64,000 nt of DNA from assembly GCA_032718475.1 (NCBI GenBank), contig JAUCBJ010008232.1:30535-94534 (forward strand), given 5' to 3'. The notes below the pieces were generated by a model that saw nothing but the letters and a program-made list of their open reading frames with translations, was not told the DNA's origin and did not search any database. Below, piece by piece: positions 9,909 to 20,065 of this stretch. How positions within the stretch are numbered: position 1 is the stretch's first letter; each line of letters opens with the position of its first letter. The position numbers were made by a program, and so were the translations under genes. The stretch is from Nemertoderma westbladi. Lineage: Eukaryota > Xenacoelomorpha > Nemertodermatida > Nemertodermatidae.

Positions 9909-12908
9909 TTACTTATTTGTGGCTGTGGGTTTCGGATCCAAAGCGTCGTCTCCGGAAGTGTGTAGTACAGACAGATCTACCATAGGTTTAAATAACTTCG
10001 ATTTACTCGCCCGAGTTTTAGGTTTGACTTTCTCCGCTCCCTTGGCCTGTCTAATCTCTGCCGTAGTAAGATGAGGAGGCCATTCTTCTTCTTTTTTGTA
10101 TAGGAAGTCGGGTCCACCTAACCAGTCTGGAGTATCTATCAGTTCTTGTGGAGTTGCTCCCCTGGAGGCGATGTCGGCTGGATTAATCGTTCCAGGGCAA
10201 TGTCTCCATTGATCCATCTTCGTACGACTAAGTATAATGGCTACTCTGTTGGTAACGAAGACGCTGAACTGACAGACTTCATTGGTTATATACTCCAACA
10301 CGAGTAAAGCATCGGTCCAATAGACAGTTTTCTCCAATGGATAATCGATCTGTTCTGTTACATTCCGGCCGATGGCTGTAGCGTATAGAGCCGCCTTTAA
10401 CTCCGCTCGAGGAACTTTCAACCTGTTGTTTATCAACGCCTTAGAGGTAACAAAGGCGACCTTGATTCCATCCGGAGTTTCAACTCTCAGGTAGGCTACT
10501 ATACCTATTCCCATATCGCTGGCGTCTCCAAACACGTGGAGTTGATAGGAATACATAGGGAGAACATGACCAAAATATGAACGGGAAATTATAAAGTTCT
10601 CGATGGCTGGTAGAGAATCTTCCCATTTCATCCACTTCTTTAATAATTCTCCCTTGAGTGGATCGTCCCATGAGTGGTTTTCAAGCCACATTTGTTGTAC
10701 TAAACTCCGAGCAATCAATATAACTGGGCTAATAAATCCCAATGGATCGAAATAAGTGCTCAGGATACTTAAACAAATCCGTTTAGTTCGAACGGGATTA
10801 TCTCGCTGTTTTAGCTGGAAAAACAGGATATCTCTCTCTGTGTCCCATTTAAAACCGAGTGTCTTGGTTTCTGGAAGATCATCTTTGATTAGGTCTAGGT
10901 CTTTCGCTCCTCGATCTTCTACCGGGATCGATTCCAGAAACTCACGGGAGTTGCTGGTGAATTTAGTTAATCGAAATCCACCTCTTTTTAAGCACTCTAC
11001 CGTTCCTTTGGCGACATCAATGGCTTCTTCAACTGATGGAAGGGACTTTAAATTGTCGTCCATGTATATATCCCGTTTGATGTTGTCGATCACCTCTTTA
11101 GAGAAGGCGTCCCGGTTGTCATCAGCAGTGGTGCGCACCACTGAGCAGGCGTTCGAAGGGCTTGAGATTATCCCAAAAGCCTGGATGGTCATCCAATACT
11201 CCACCGGTTTCTGGTTGAGGTCTCCTTCAGGCCACCACAGAAATCGTAGGCTATCTCGATCCCTATCCAGCGCCTTGACTTGTAAGAACATGCCTTCTAT
11301 ATCGGAGGCGAAAGCGAGTGAATATTGTCGTAATCTTAAGAGTATTCCCAACAAGGATTGGAGTAAGTTGGGTCCTGGTAACAACTCGGAATTAAGGGAT
11401 TGGCCCATGTAGAGGGCGGAGCCGTCAAATACTACTCGTACCTCATGAGGTTTACCGGGTTTGGGAACGTAATGATGTGTTAAATAATACGTTCTCTCAG
11501 TTATAGGTGTTTCTTCCGGTACTCGCTCCGCATATCCTTTGTTAATAAATTTCTTCAACTGCGTCTGATACATTTCTTTAGCTGAAGAGTTTGCCGTAAG
11601 GCGTCGATGTAGTTGAGCAATTCTTTTCTCCGCCAAGGGTCTGTTGTTTATGAACTTTGGTTCTCGCTTTCGGAAAGGTATACCGATTTCATATCTACCT
11701 TGGTCTTTAAGAAAACGTGTAGTTGTCTCTTGGATCTGCTTGGCTCTTTCTTCTTCTACCGATAGGGCCTTATCGTAAGAATTGGGCTCTACAGCCTCTT
11801 GAGTAAAGAATCGTACGGCGTGTTCATCCCGAGTTTTGGCATTATAACGTTCAATGACGTCATTCAGTTCATCGTTATAGTCGTCTCGTTCTGATGGACG
11901 AATGAGCTGACATAGGTTCACTTGGTTTTGCCAAGTCTCGTTTTGTGTAAGGAGATCAATGGTATTCTCCTCGTCGAAGAGTTGGTGGATATCGTCATTA
12001 TCTGAGGAGTATGGTGTTCCCTCAGTTGGATCGTCTAACTCACTGCTCTCCGCTTCCCATTCTCTTACTTGATATACCTGATCTTTTGGTAATCTTTCCA
12101 TGAGAGTTCTACGGGAAGGGCCAGTAAAGTACCAACCCAATCTAGTTCTTCCCGCATAGGCTTGTAGTGGTTGCGGTTGAGCAGGCCGTTTCTCCAATGT
12201 CTCGAGCGCCTCATGCGCATTTTGACCGATGAGTATTTGCACTCCAGGGTAATCGGTGTTGAATCTAGGTATATCAAGCTGCTGGGTGAAATCGTCCTCA
12301 TCCCAGTTATAAGGTTCCACTTGGCTGGTAGCGAAGTTCTTTATCGCCACCATTTTTACTGACCTTATGCTGTGTTCTCCTAGTTCATCCTGGGGGGTGG
12401 ACAACGCACCTACATAATAATCCGCTATTACTGTAGATTTCCAAACCTGCATAATTCCTGACATGTTTAGCTTAGTTCGGAACTTAGGTTGTCCAGCAAA
12501 GATGTCTTCGGCTAGTTCTTTGTCGACGAATGTTCCTGTGCTACCGGAGTCAAGGAGGGCGTTCACTATATAACTCCTTTTAGGTCCGTGGACCCTTAAC
12601 TGTACTACAGGAAATTCTCGGATTCCTACATTGGAAGTTGGTGCTTTCCAAGATGGTTGTCGATCAGAAGTAGTTAGGGGAAGCTCGCTGTCGGTGTCCT
12701 TTTCATACGTAACTGCTCGATACACTGCGGTATTTATCATGTAACAGGATTCGTCTTCGTCGGAGAATTCGTCCGTATAGAATCCTTCCATCTCAGAACT
12801 TTGGTCAGTGTCATTCACATCACTGAATTGGACATGTAGTTCGGACTCACTTACCTGACTCGGGCTGTTTCGCTCGAATTCAGTGTGCAACAAGATATGA
12901 TGTTTCAC
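9909..12908 (-). CDS. BEL protease, reverse transcriptase and RNase H
   Basis: A 999-codon frame. A retropepsin-like protease has its active site at residues 120-124 (DSGST) within VNALLDSGSTGTFVDKE. Reverse transcriptase follows at about 430-720, with FASDIEGMF (Asp 536) and YMDDNL (615-620) as catalytic motifs. LSTYFDPLGFISP marks the BEL/Pao RT-RNase H linker. RNase H follows with Asp 795 (FGDAS), Glu 837 (PRAELKAA) and Asp 866 (WTDA), then DIASRG and GGPDFL, typical of the family. The first ten residues overlap the end of the upstream gag frame in another frame, so gag-pol fusion needs a frameshift at about 12,905. The long frame suggests recent activity. Confidence 0.95.
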   Translation of the reverse strand: MKHHILLHTEFERNSPSQVSESELHVQFSDVNDTDQSSEMEGFYTDEFSDEDESCYMINTAVYRAVTYEKDTDSELPLTTSDRQPSWKAPTSNVGIREFPVVQLRVHGPKRSYIVNALLDSGSTGTFVDKELAEDIFAGQPKFRTKLNMSGIMQVWKSTVIADYYVGALSTPQDELGEHSIRSVKMVAIKNFATSQVEPYNWDEDDFTQQLDIPRFNTDYPGVQILIGQNAHEALETLEKRPAQPQPLQAYAGRTRLGWYFTGPSRRTLMERLPKDQVYQVREWEAESSELDDPTEGTPYSSDNDDIHQLFDEENTIDLLTQNETWQNQVNLCQLIRPSERDDYNDELNDVIERYNAKTRDEHAVRFFTQEAVEPNSYDKALSVEEERAKQIQETTTRFLKDQGRYEIGIPFRKREPKFINNRPLAEKRIAQLHRRLTANSSAKEMYQTQLKKFINKGYAERVPEETPITERTYYLTHHYVPKPGKPHEVRVVFDGSALYMGQSLNSELLPGPNLLQSLLGILLRLRQYSLAFASDIEGMFLQVKALDRDRDSLRFLWWPEGDLNQKPVEYWMTIQAFGIISSPSNACSVVRTTADDNRDAFSKEVIDNIKRDIYMDDNLKSLPSVEEAIDVAKGTVECLKRGGFRLTKFTSNSREFLESIPVEDRGAKDLDLIKDDLPETKTLGFKWDTERDILFFQLKQRDNPVRTKRICLSILSTYFDPLGFISPVILIARSLVQQMWLENHSWDDPLKGELLKKWMKWEDSLPAIENFIISRSYFGHVLPMYSYQLHVFGDASDMGIGIVAYLRVETPDGIKVAFVTSKALINNRLKVPRAELKAALYATAIGRNVTEQIDYPLEKTVYWTDALLVLEYITNEVCQFSVFVTNRVAIILSRTKMDQWRHCPGTINPADIASRGATPQELIDTPDWLGGPDFLYKKEEEWPPHLTTAEIRQAKGAEKVKPKTRASKSKLFKPMVDLSVLHTSGDDALDPKPTATNK

Positions 12909-13881
12909 ACCTTGCGTCGGAGTAACAGGTTCGCCGTTGGTGTCCTTGTCTGAGGCAATTATAACACAACCGCTTATCCCACATGACTTCCCGTCTATCC
13001 GTTAATGATTTCTTTAGGAATTCATCACACACATTCAACCGGTGGGGCCCGTCGCACAGCGCACATTTCGGTTTGATGTTACTTACCTTATTTTGAGTAA
13101 CGTTGTGCACACTCGTTCTTTCTTCGGGCTTTCTTACCTGAATTCTCTTAGGAGACGGAGGAGGAGTTTTTCTTACCTGTTCTCTCCTGTCATTGGTTCG
13201 AGACTTGAATTTACTTACGTCTTTAGGCGTTTTGTTGACATAATAAGATCTTTCAGTGTCTTTTCCGCTGTCCTCTCCTTGAGAAGCCTGGCTTTTTCCG
13301 TCGTCGGTATAACACACTGGTGTTACCTTTCTCCTACAAACGGGTTTCTCACTTACCTTGTTTTCCGGTGTCTTCTCTCTGGACTGCTTTAGGAGCTGTA
13401 ATTTCACTTCTCCATCTAAGAATGACATGAGATCAGCCATGGTAGGGTCTCGTCGTTGCTGTTCCATCATATATAACACTTTCTTATCCCAGCGTGTACC
13501 TACTCCGCCCCTAGGTAAAGTAGAGGCCACGGCTCCAATAACCATAGAACTCTGATATTCATGAGACTTACCTAGCCAATCTAATTGTCTACAGATCTCC
13601 TGAATCTCATCGGAAAACTCTATAATCCCGCTGCTAATGAATTTTCGGGGCGCTACTAATTTTGCATACAAGTACCTAGCTATGTTATTCCTATTACCAT
13701 ACCTGATGTTTAGGGTATCCCAAACTTGTCTTAATCCATCTGGATGTCCAATAAACTTTAACGCCATTAACTTGGGAGATCCTTCCAAGCACTCGATGAG
13801 GAATCTAAGTTTCTCTCTGTTAGATAGCACAGAGTTCTGTATGTTATCTTTGTAACATTCATTACAAGGTAACCATTTCAT
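12880..13881 (-). CDS. BEL Gag: capsid region and zinc knuckles
   Basis: A 333-codon frame. Its first 120 residues fit the BEL/Pao capsid region (DUF1759-like): REKLRFLIECLEG, ALKFI, VWDTLNIRYGN. A basic linker follows, then two zinc-knuckle-like motifs near the end (CALCDGPHRLNVC and CYNCLRQGHQRRTC). In the element it packages genomic RNA. The apparent ATG at 13881 is probably not the true start: the preceding frame ends two bases away (13883) and reads straight into the capsid with a one-base shift (WFNGDE before the ATG). Confidence 0.9.
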   Translation of the reverse strand: MKWLPCNECYKDNIQNSVLSNREKLRFLIECLEGSPKLMALKFIGHPDGLRQVWDTLNIRYGNRNNIARYLYAKLVAPRKFISSGIIEFSDEIQEICRQLDWLGKSHEYQSSMVIGAVASTLPRGGVGTRWDKKVLYMMEQQRRDPTMADLMSFLDGEVKLQLLKQSREKTPENKVSEKPVCRRKVTPVCYTDDGKSQASQGEDSGKDTERSYYVNKTPKDVSKFKSRTNDRREQVRKTPPPSPKRIQVRKPEERTSVHNVTQNKVSNIKPKCALCDGPHRLNVCDEFLKKSLTDRREVMWDKRLCYNCLRQGHQRRTCYSDARCETSYLVAH

Positions 13882-13882
13882 C

Positions 13883-14986
13883 TCATCTCCATTGAACCAC
13901 CTTTACCTCCTTTACCGCTTGACGGGCTTCGGTTCTAGCCATTTGACGCGTAAAACTTTCTTGGGCCATCGTGTTATTTAATATCGAGTTATCGGTATAT
14001 AAATTTCTCGGATTATTATCAAGTCTATATGGGATATCATTGTCAACAGGTTTATAATTACCCTTAATAGGGTTTACTATAGGAGTTTCTACTTCACTAG
14101 CAGTATAGATGCGTGTAGGCTCCACACCTTGCGCATGAAATACTTCAGACCTAACAGGTTGACACATTGTTACCGGGGTTGGTGGTATACCCTTTTGTGT
14201 ATTTACTAATTTATCGCGTTCTAACGCGATACTTTGCTGCACTTCTTGCAACTCTAACCTACTTTCCCTTACTGTGCACTTGAACTGCTTAACAGTCTCC
14301 TGCATCTGCCCGAGCAGGAGATCCATCCCCCGTCGTCTCTCATCCACCCACTCGACCGCCGAAGCGGGAGCCGCCAACGTAGTAGCGGGTGGACGGGGAA
14401 CAACGGGCGACAAATCATTGATATTTCGCTCGGAGTCCAGAACAGGAACTGTCTCATGGGCTGTTCTGCTGGGCACAGGTAGCTTAGTGCTATGCAAAGG
14501 GAATTTAGAGGTAGGTTCTGGGAGTACAGGTGTCTCTATCACCGAAGGGGTGGCTTCGAGAACAGGCCTAATTATTTCAGGCTCATCTACTATAGTAGGG
14601 AGTCTTTCTATTTTAATTATTTGGTCTGTGGGTTCTGTACTACCTAAGTCTGTGCTAGCTAGTTGCCTTCTAACAGCTGGGGGCAAATCAGGCAATTTCT
14701 GACGGTGGGACATTCTTCTACGTCTGCTTAGACGAGATCTATTTCCTCCGCCTTCAGGATCGGTGGTATCGCCTTCCTCAGATGATGTATATCCCTGTCT
14801 CTTGGGAGTAGATCGACTCATCATCTGCATTTGACTAGCTGTTAACTGTTTATTTATGCAGTCTTGATTCTCTTGAATGTTTTCCAATTCTAGTTGGGTG
14901 GTTTCTTCAGACGCTCTCCATTCTGCTTCTGCCACTGCCTCGGCCGCTGCCATTGCCGCCTTACTTTCCACTTCGGCCGCTGCCAC
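13883..14986 (-). CDS. BEL Gag: central Pro/Ser-rich and coiled-coil region
   Basis: A 367-codon frame that joins the Gag N-terminal frame to the capsid frame. It opens in an Ala/Glu-rich helical tract, continues through low-complexity Pro/Thr/Val sequence, and has a coiled-coil-like stretch (LLGQMQETVKQFKCTVRESR). No enzyme motif is present. Both ends are frame changes: the upstream one in the GCC/GCT repeat near 15,000, the downstream one at about 13,890. I read it as the middle of one Gag protein broken by indels. Confidence 0.75.
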   Translation of the reverse strand: MAAAEVESKAAMAAAEAVAEAEWRASEETTQLELENIQENQDCINKQLTASQMQMMSRSTPKRQGYTSSEEGDTTDPEGGGNRSRLSRRRRMSHRQKLPDLPPAVRRQLASTDLGSTEPTDQIIKIERLPTIVDEPEIIRPVLEATPSVIETPVLPEPTSKFPLHSTKLPVPSRTAHETVPVLDSERNINDLSPVVPRPPATTLAAPASAVEWVDERRRGMDLLLGQMQETVKQFKCTVRESRLELQEVQQSIALERDKLVNTQKGIPPTPVTMCQPVRSEVFHAQGVEPTRIYTASEVETPIVNPIKGNYKPVDNDIPYRLDNNPRNLYTDNSILNNTMAQESFTRQMARTEARQAVKEVKVVQWR

Positions 14987-16311
14987 TGCCGCCTTTCTTT
15001 CCGCTTTCTTTCTGCTTCTGCCTCTGCCGCTGCCGCTGCCACTTTTCTTTCCGCTTCTGCCTCTGCCGCTGCCGCTGCCGCTGCCGCTTTTCTTTCCGCT
15101 TCTGCCGCTGCCACTGCTGCTGCCACTGCCGCTGTCTTTCTGTCTTCTATACGTTTTTTCTTTACTTGTTCTTCTTGGACCCTAGTGATGCGGAGGCGTT
15201 CATCAAATTTAGCTTGGTTCGCAGCTATCATATCCGCATCGATTGCGTCTAATACAAGCTTGGCTCCTTCACTATTAGGGCGAAGCCCAGACAGCCGTCT
15301 CCTCAACTCTTCGTCACCTACAAATCGTTGATAGTCTGACAGATAGATGTCAATAGCATCCCTCTTATGCGGTTTGTCTGCTGTCACTTCACTTTCCACT
15401 TGAGAAAAGGTAGCGTCTGTTGATTCTCCATGGGTTGAGCGCTCAGCCGACTGAGATTTCCTCTGGGTCGTTCCTTGAACCTTGATACTCACGCTTTGGA
15501 ACCAAGTCTTGACGGCCACTTGCAACGACGTGTCTTGGGTTCTTTTCGAAGCTTCCTCAAAGGCCGATAGGATTAGTCTGATTCGTAGAGTTCTTTCTCG
15601 AACTTGATAAAGCAGCTCTCCCTGCTCTTGAGGTCCTTGGGGTTGTCGAAACAGTTGTTCTTCTAATCGCTCCATAGAGCTGAAGAATCCCTGTACGTAT
15701 CCTGCTGCTGACCTCTTCCACACAGCCGGATCGCTGGTTTCTTTTGTCACTCCCATCCTGTGTATGTCTTCCCAGGCAGCTTCCGATAAGTCAAACGGGA
15801 GTCCGGGTCCGGGGAAGTTCCATTGTGACTCAACAATAGACTTCAGTTCTTCCTTTGTGTATCCCGCATAACTATCCTTGGTCGATCGCTTACTTCTTGC
15901 CCAATCAATCTGGTGTTCCTCCACCGCAATCAATACCCTAGTGAGTATGGCTGCAGGAAGGATGAGAAGGGGATCCGAATAAACCGCATCTGCCATCTTT
16001 GCTCCGCGCTCGGGTGTCAGCTCTACAGTATCCGCACTACTGGAGCTGTCAGGCCGCTGAGAAATACGTTCTTGGCTCGAGTGTTGCTGCTGTTCCGCTG
16101 CTTCTTGGTCTCGCTTGACTTGAGCTCGAGTCCCTATGATAGACCTACGGTGTTGGACTAGCCTAGGGTCTGATATTACTACTGGAGGGATGATCTTTCT
16201 TACAGTAGGAGGTGAGTTGAACTTCGGTCTCACACGTTCCACACTCCTGTCTGGGTCACAGATGGTTGTATCTAGGAGACTGTCTGACAGGTTTTGCTTT
16301 GTGTCAGACAT
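14890..16311 (-). CDS. BEL Gag: N-terminal region
   Basis: A 473-codon frame starting with ATG at 16311, the first recognisable gene after the leader. The first 400 residues are hydrophilic with helical segments (SMERLEEQLF; VRERTLRIRLILSAFEEASKR). A long Ala/Glu/Arg/Lys-rich tract encoded by a GCC/GCT-rich repeat (about 14,940-15,140) follows. After the repeat the frame reads Trp/Gln/Arg-rich nonsense and stops, while the next frame takes over with sensible sequence, so one indel lies in the repeat near 15,000. Assignment as Gag rests on position and the downstream capsid; the sequence itself matches no family I know. Confidence 0.72.
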   Translation of the reverse strand: MSDTKQNLSDSLLDTTICDPDRSVERVRPKFNSPPTVRKIIPPVVISDPRLVQHRRSIIGTRAQVKRDQEAAEQQQHSSQERISQRPDSSSSADTVELTPERGAKMADAVYSDPLLILPAAILTRVLIAVEEHQIDWARSKRSTKDSYAGYTKEELKSIVESQWNFPGPGLPFDLSEAAWEDIHRMGVTKETSDPAVWKRSAAGYVQGFFSSMERLEEQLFRQPQGPQEQGELLYQVRERTLRIRLILSAFEEASKRTQDTSLQVAVKTWFQSVSIKVQGTTQRKSQSAERSTHGESTDATFSQVESEVTADKPHKRDAIDIYLSDYQRFVGDEELRRRLSGLRPNSEGAKLVLDAIDADMIAANQAKFDERLRITRVQEEQVKKKRIEDRKTAAVAAAVAAAEAERKAAAAAAAAEAEAERKVAAAAAEAEAERKRKERRQWQRPKWKVRRQWQRPRQWQKQNGERLKKPPN

Positions 16312-18129
16312 GTTTGTTTACACAGTTGAATGCCTACTGCTATATTATAGTTAAAGCAAGTCTAGTAATTCAGTATCAACTGTTAGCCTAGTAATTAATT
16401 ACCGATATTGTTACTCAATGTAACGTGATATATATATAATATATTAGAATACCGGTATGCTTATAGTATATATATAAGTATTATTACAGACTAGGTTTGT
16501 CACAGAATACCGGTATATAATTTCGGCGCAAATATATATAAATATAGAATAGGCCTATCGTGAATACCGGTATGCAGCTTACACTTATAGTATATATAAG
16601 TATAATTATATATATGTATAATTAATTACAGAATACCGGTATAATTTCAGCCTAAATTTATAGAAATAAATATAATAAGCCTATTGTAAATACCGGTATG
16701 TCAATTATTTTAGAATAATTGAATTTCTGAATTTTAGGGGTTACTTGGTTACTTTACTTTACTCTATTACCGTTATTTGAGCAGTAGTTCAACTGATATT
16801 TAGACCTAATTGTTGTAAGACAGGCCTACTATTTTATAAATAGGTTTGAGTTGATTTATAATATATATACCCGTTTTAATGGGTTTTTGTCAATATTTGA
16901 AATAAACACAAAAATTACAAGTACGAATTTTTAGGGTAATTTTACAAGAAGTCTACAAACCAGCCTAACAAGGGGTTAGAATATCTGGTTATTACAAAAG
17001 GACAGGATACTACGGTATTTGAAAATAATAAAGCAGTAGTAAATATATTGCGTTGTCCAGATAGGAAAAATACCACCATCTGACGACTTATAGCCGTATC
17101 GCTATAAGTACTACGTTATGGATCACGGAGTGTTCCTACCTAGAAGTTAATTACCGCGGTCTACCAGAACCAACGTGCCTATTAACCACTTTACAACACA
17201 AATATACTGCCTACACACTAATTACCTTCGGAAAGCACTGTACACTAAACCCTAAATTAGGTACAAGTACTTATACAACAAATAATCAGTAGTTAGAAAT
17301 ACTTGTACAGCTAAAAGAACCACGGTATCTGCTGGAGTGACCGGGGCACAAAATCACCAGTCTTTACCTACGCCAAGCAGCCCTGATGTAGTACCGGGGT
17401 TAATTTAACTATAACGGTATATATAACAAGCACAATTACTGTATGAATAAACTTGGTGGGGTATGAATGTTGCGAATAATCGCATAAACTCTGAATAATA
17501 AATATTACGCGACCCGTACAGACTATACAAACAAAATACTGACCAAACGCTGGCAGACTACTATCAAGCCTAAACAAACTACAGTATATGTAGACTCCGA
17601 AATGGTTAGTTAGTATGCGTTCTAACCGAGTAGTACGACTTATTCTTTCAAGGGGATTTACCTCACAGCACTGGAAGCCCCTACTTTCCTAACTAGTACT
17701 TTATCGGACATACACTCTACACACACTACAATCTCTTCAGACTTAACAACAGTCAGACAACAGTCCAGCCTACAAATTATCTGTACAATCTGAGCAGGCT
17801 TACACGCCTTCTGCTCAATATTAGCCTACAAATAAATAAAACTGACAGAAATAGGCCTAAGTAAAATCCCAATAAAAACCAGGCGTCCCCGATTAATTAT
17901 TACGACCTACCGGTATATAATTATCAAAATCGAATAATACTGCTGTACCTGTACTGCTGTAAGTACCGGTCCGGGTGGTTAGGTAGTCAGGCCTACTGGG
18001 TACCGGTTGACCGGTACTTCAGCTTTATTGCCTACTGCAATAAAGAAGCAATATCTGTTATTGTTCTTACCAGAACAATATTAAACTGAATTTATTGCCT
18101 ACACTGCAATCAGAAATCATATCTGTTAT
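16312..18129 (-). other. BEL 5' leader
   Basis: About 1.8 kb of AT-rich DNA between the 5' LTR and gag, with no credible coding frame. The palindrome ATACCGGTAT recurs at about 70-bp spacing (near 16,450, 16,507, 16,565, 16,633 and 16,691), with more ACCGGT sites near 17,910-18,010. Next to the LTR (about 18,040-18,130) a short sequence ending TATCTGTTATTGTTC is duplicated. The inverted repeat TATTGTTCT ... AGAACAATA (about 18,059-18,080) could fold into a hairpin. No primer binding site matching a tRNA 3' end was found. Confidence 0.65.
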
Positions 18130-19303
18130 TGTTCGCGCTTTCAGACCTTTAGCAGTTTAACCTGCCAAATTTGGGTGTCTTCTAGATTATAAATCGACTT
18201 TAGCCTATGACGAGTATTTGATACACTACATTAGCCGAAGCCAGTCTATGCGCGACCATTCACCCACTGGATATACCCGGGAGACTGGATTCGGAAGCTT
18301 TGACCTTATTGCGGTGTAGGCCTACTGTATTATTCGACTGATTGTTAATATATAATTTCTGACCAATATTATTCACTTTCGGGAAATATTAACAGTTCCT
18401 TTAGGACGTGGCGCTCTAAATATGTAAACAGAGTTATGACTTACACTAGACACAACGGGATGGCTATGGATTCACGTATATAGCGCATTCTTTAGGAGAT
18501 GCTTTGTTATCAGTCACAATGATGCACACTACCGCACAATACTGCACACTGATCTGCCGACCTTCACTAATTTTAGTCACATATAAGAGAACAACAACCG
18601 ACTCATGTAGTGCCTATGAAATAGCATTAGATTCACTCCAAAACCACTTTAATGTAAGTCGCAATTGTTATATGAAACCGGTCTCTCCAACCTTCAGTAT
18701 ATCAAGAAGATTGGGGTTTCTGATTATTGGTCGATATTATCCAAATATAATAATATTCCATCAACCGATATAATTAATGACCGACAGTAAATAGCAGTAA
18801 AAATGCGGTGTTTGTAGTTGACAATATGATTAGGTGAGTTATGAGTAGGGTAGGGATAACAGATATACGTTTCGATGACCAAAGCCTACTAATGTTTGGC
18901 TAAAGCCTGAAAACACAGAGGTTCCAAAGCCGGTCTTCTAGCTATGGACAAAATACACATACTGACTGAATTCATGAGTTTCTGTATACAACCTCCAACA
19001 CAGAGTCAAAAAACGCTTTGATTGGTCGACCGAACAAAGAGAGAACAGAGAACAAAGAGATGTTCCACGTGGATATATCAGCTGTTAGATGTCGTCATGG
19101 TAACTACACTGTGTCAAGAGGATTTTAGCTATTGCGACATAAAATTGCTAGTTATGTCCGCTAAAGTACACATACAGAAGAAATGGCTTTTTATGTCCAC
19201 TAAAACACCGGTACAGTAAGGAAACGGCTTTTTATGTCCGTTAAACCAACTACAGAGTACTTTGCGTGAAAAATAACCAGCTAATTCCGCAAAAGCTTTT
19301 ACA
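18130..19303 (-). repeat. 5' LTR of the BEL element
   Basis: The right direct repeat, 1,174 bp, about 98.6 percent identical to the LTR at 1430-2605 by eye. On the minus strand it precedes the leader and gag, so transcription of the element would start here. It ends TTTTACA, directly followed by the GCCAC target duplication. Confidence 0.9.
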
Positions 19304-19852
19304 GCCACCTATTGATTATATTGTCGTTGAGTTTCATATTCCAATCTAGTTTTTCTCCCTTTTGTCTATCTTTCCACACTTCTTAATATAATACCTTTGC
19401 TTGCAATGTAATAGGAATGAAATATCCTAACGGATCAAATATCTTTCCTAGGTTCTGCAATATGTCACGAATATTTCTTACCTTAGTTTTAATGTTTGAT
19501 TCTGCAATATGTATTTTATCGGCTTCAATATTCCATCCATACCAAGTACTTTGGTTACACGTGATTTCATTAGATCAGCAGAATTCATTTTATCAAGTAA
19601 TTCATTAGAATTTGATGACCATTCACGTAGATTCATAGAGGCTCCTTTAAAAATCTCTTTAGACTCAATATATAATTGTTTACCTTCATCTACATTATTC
19701 ACTGAAGCTATTAAATTATCCACATATAAGTTATCCTGAATAACTTGGGCTACAGGAGTATTGGTATTCTCTAAATGGTGTGCGATAACAGCACCAAGCA
19801 GATACTGGCACGAAATGATTCCAAATGGTATTCAACAAAATCGCATTGTCAC
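19304..19852 (-). pseudogene. Pao-type fragment: RT palm to RT-RNase H linker
   Basis: The minus-strand frame shows Pao RT after the insertion-bearing position: IISCQYLLGAVIAHHL, then YVDNLIAS in place of the usual YVDD, LREWSSNS and KVLGMDW. Toward 19304 the coding frame continues in another register into the RT-RNase H linker. A TGA at about 19,832 replaces the Arg codon expected in RIPFG, consistent with CpG decay of CGA. The right edge is the AATAT target (19853-19857) of the LINE; the left edge is the GCCAC target of the BEL element. Confidence 0.88.
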
Positions 19853-20065
19853 AATATCTAATCAGCTAATAGGCCTATTTATTCGTTCGTGACATTTCAA
19901 TTTATAAATGCAGTAATCACAGAATCAGCCTTCGCCAGTGTTTATAATTTGTTATACAAATTTAATACCAGCCTTGATCACTGCCAGACTTATTGGCGCC
20001 ACAGTCAATTAATTTAATTATTGCACTGAGTTACAATAACCAACGCTGTTGGCTCCAACTGGTAA

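Larger units (their letters stand above)
1430..19303 (-). mobile_element. Complete 17.9-kb BEL-type LTR retrotransposon
   Basis: Two direct repeats of about 1,175 bp, both TGTTCGCGC ... TTTTACA, bound the element. GCCAC lies on both outer sides (1425-1429 and 19304-19308) as a 5-bp target duplication. All recognisable genes read on the minus strand: gag with zinc knuckles, aspartic protease, reverse transcriptase with YMDD, RNase H and integrase, the BEL/Pao order. A purine-rich tract next to 2605 suits a polypurine tract. I found no TGG-type primer binding site beside the right LTR. I count about 16 differences between the LTRs, roughly 1.4 percent. The length is far above the usual 6-10 kb, because of long LTRs, a 1.8-kb leader, a long gag and a duplicated 3' region. 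Confidence 0.93.

Noticed and set aside
14877-15331. Plus-strand Phe/Leu/Pro/Cys- and Ser/Ala-rich frames, resembling membrane proteins
   Set aside because: Antisense of the Ala/Glu repeat in the BEL Gag.
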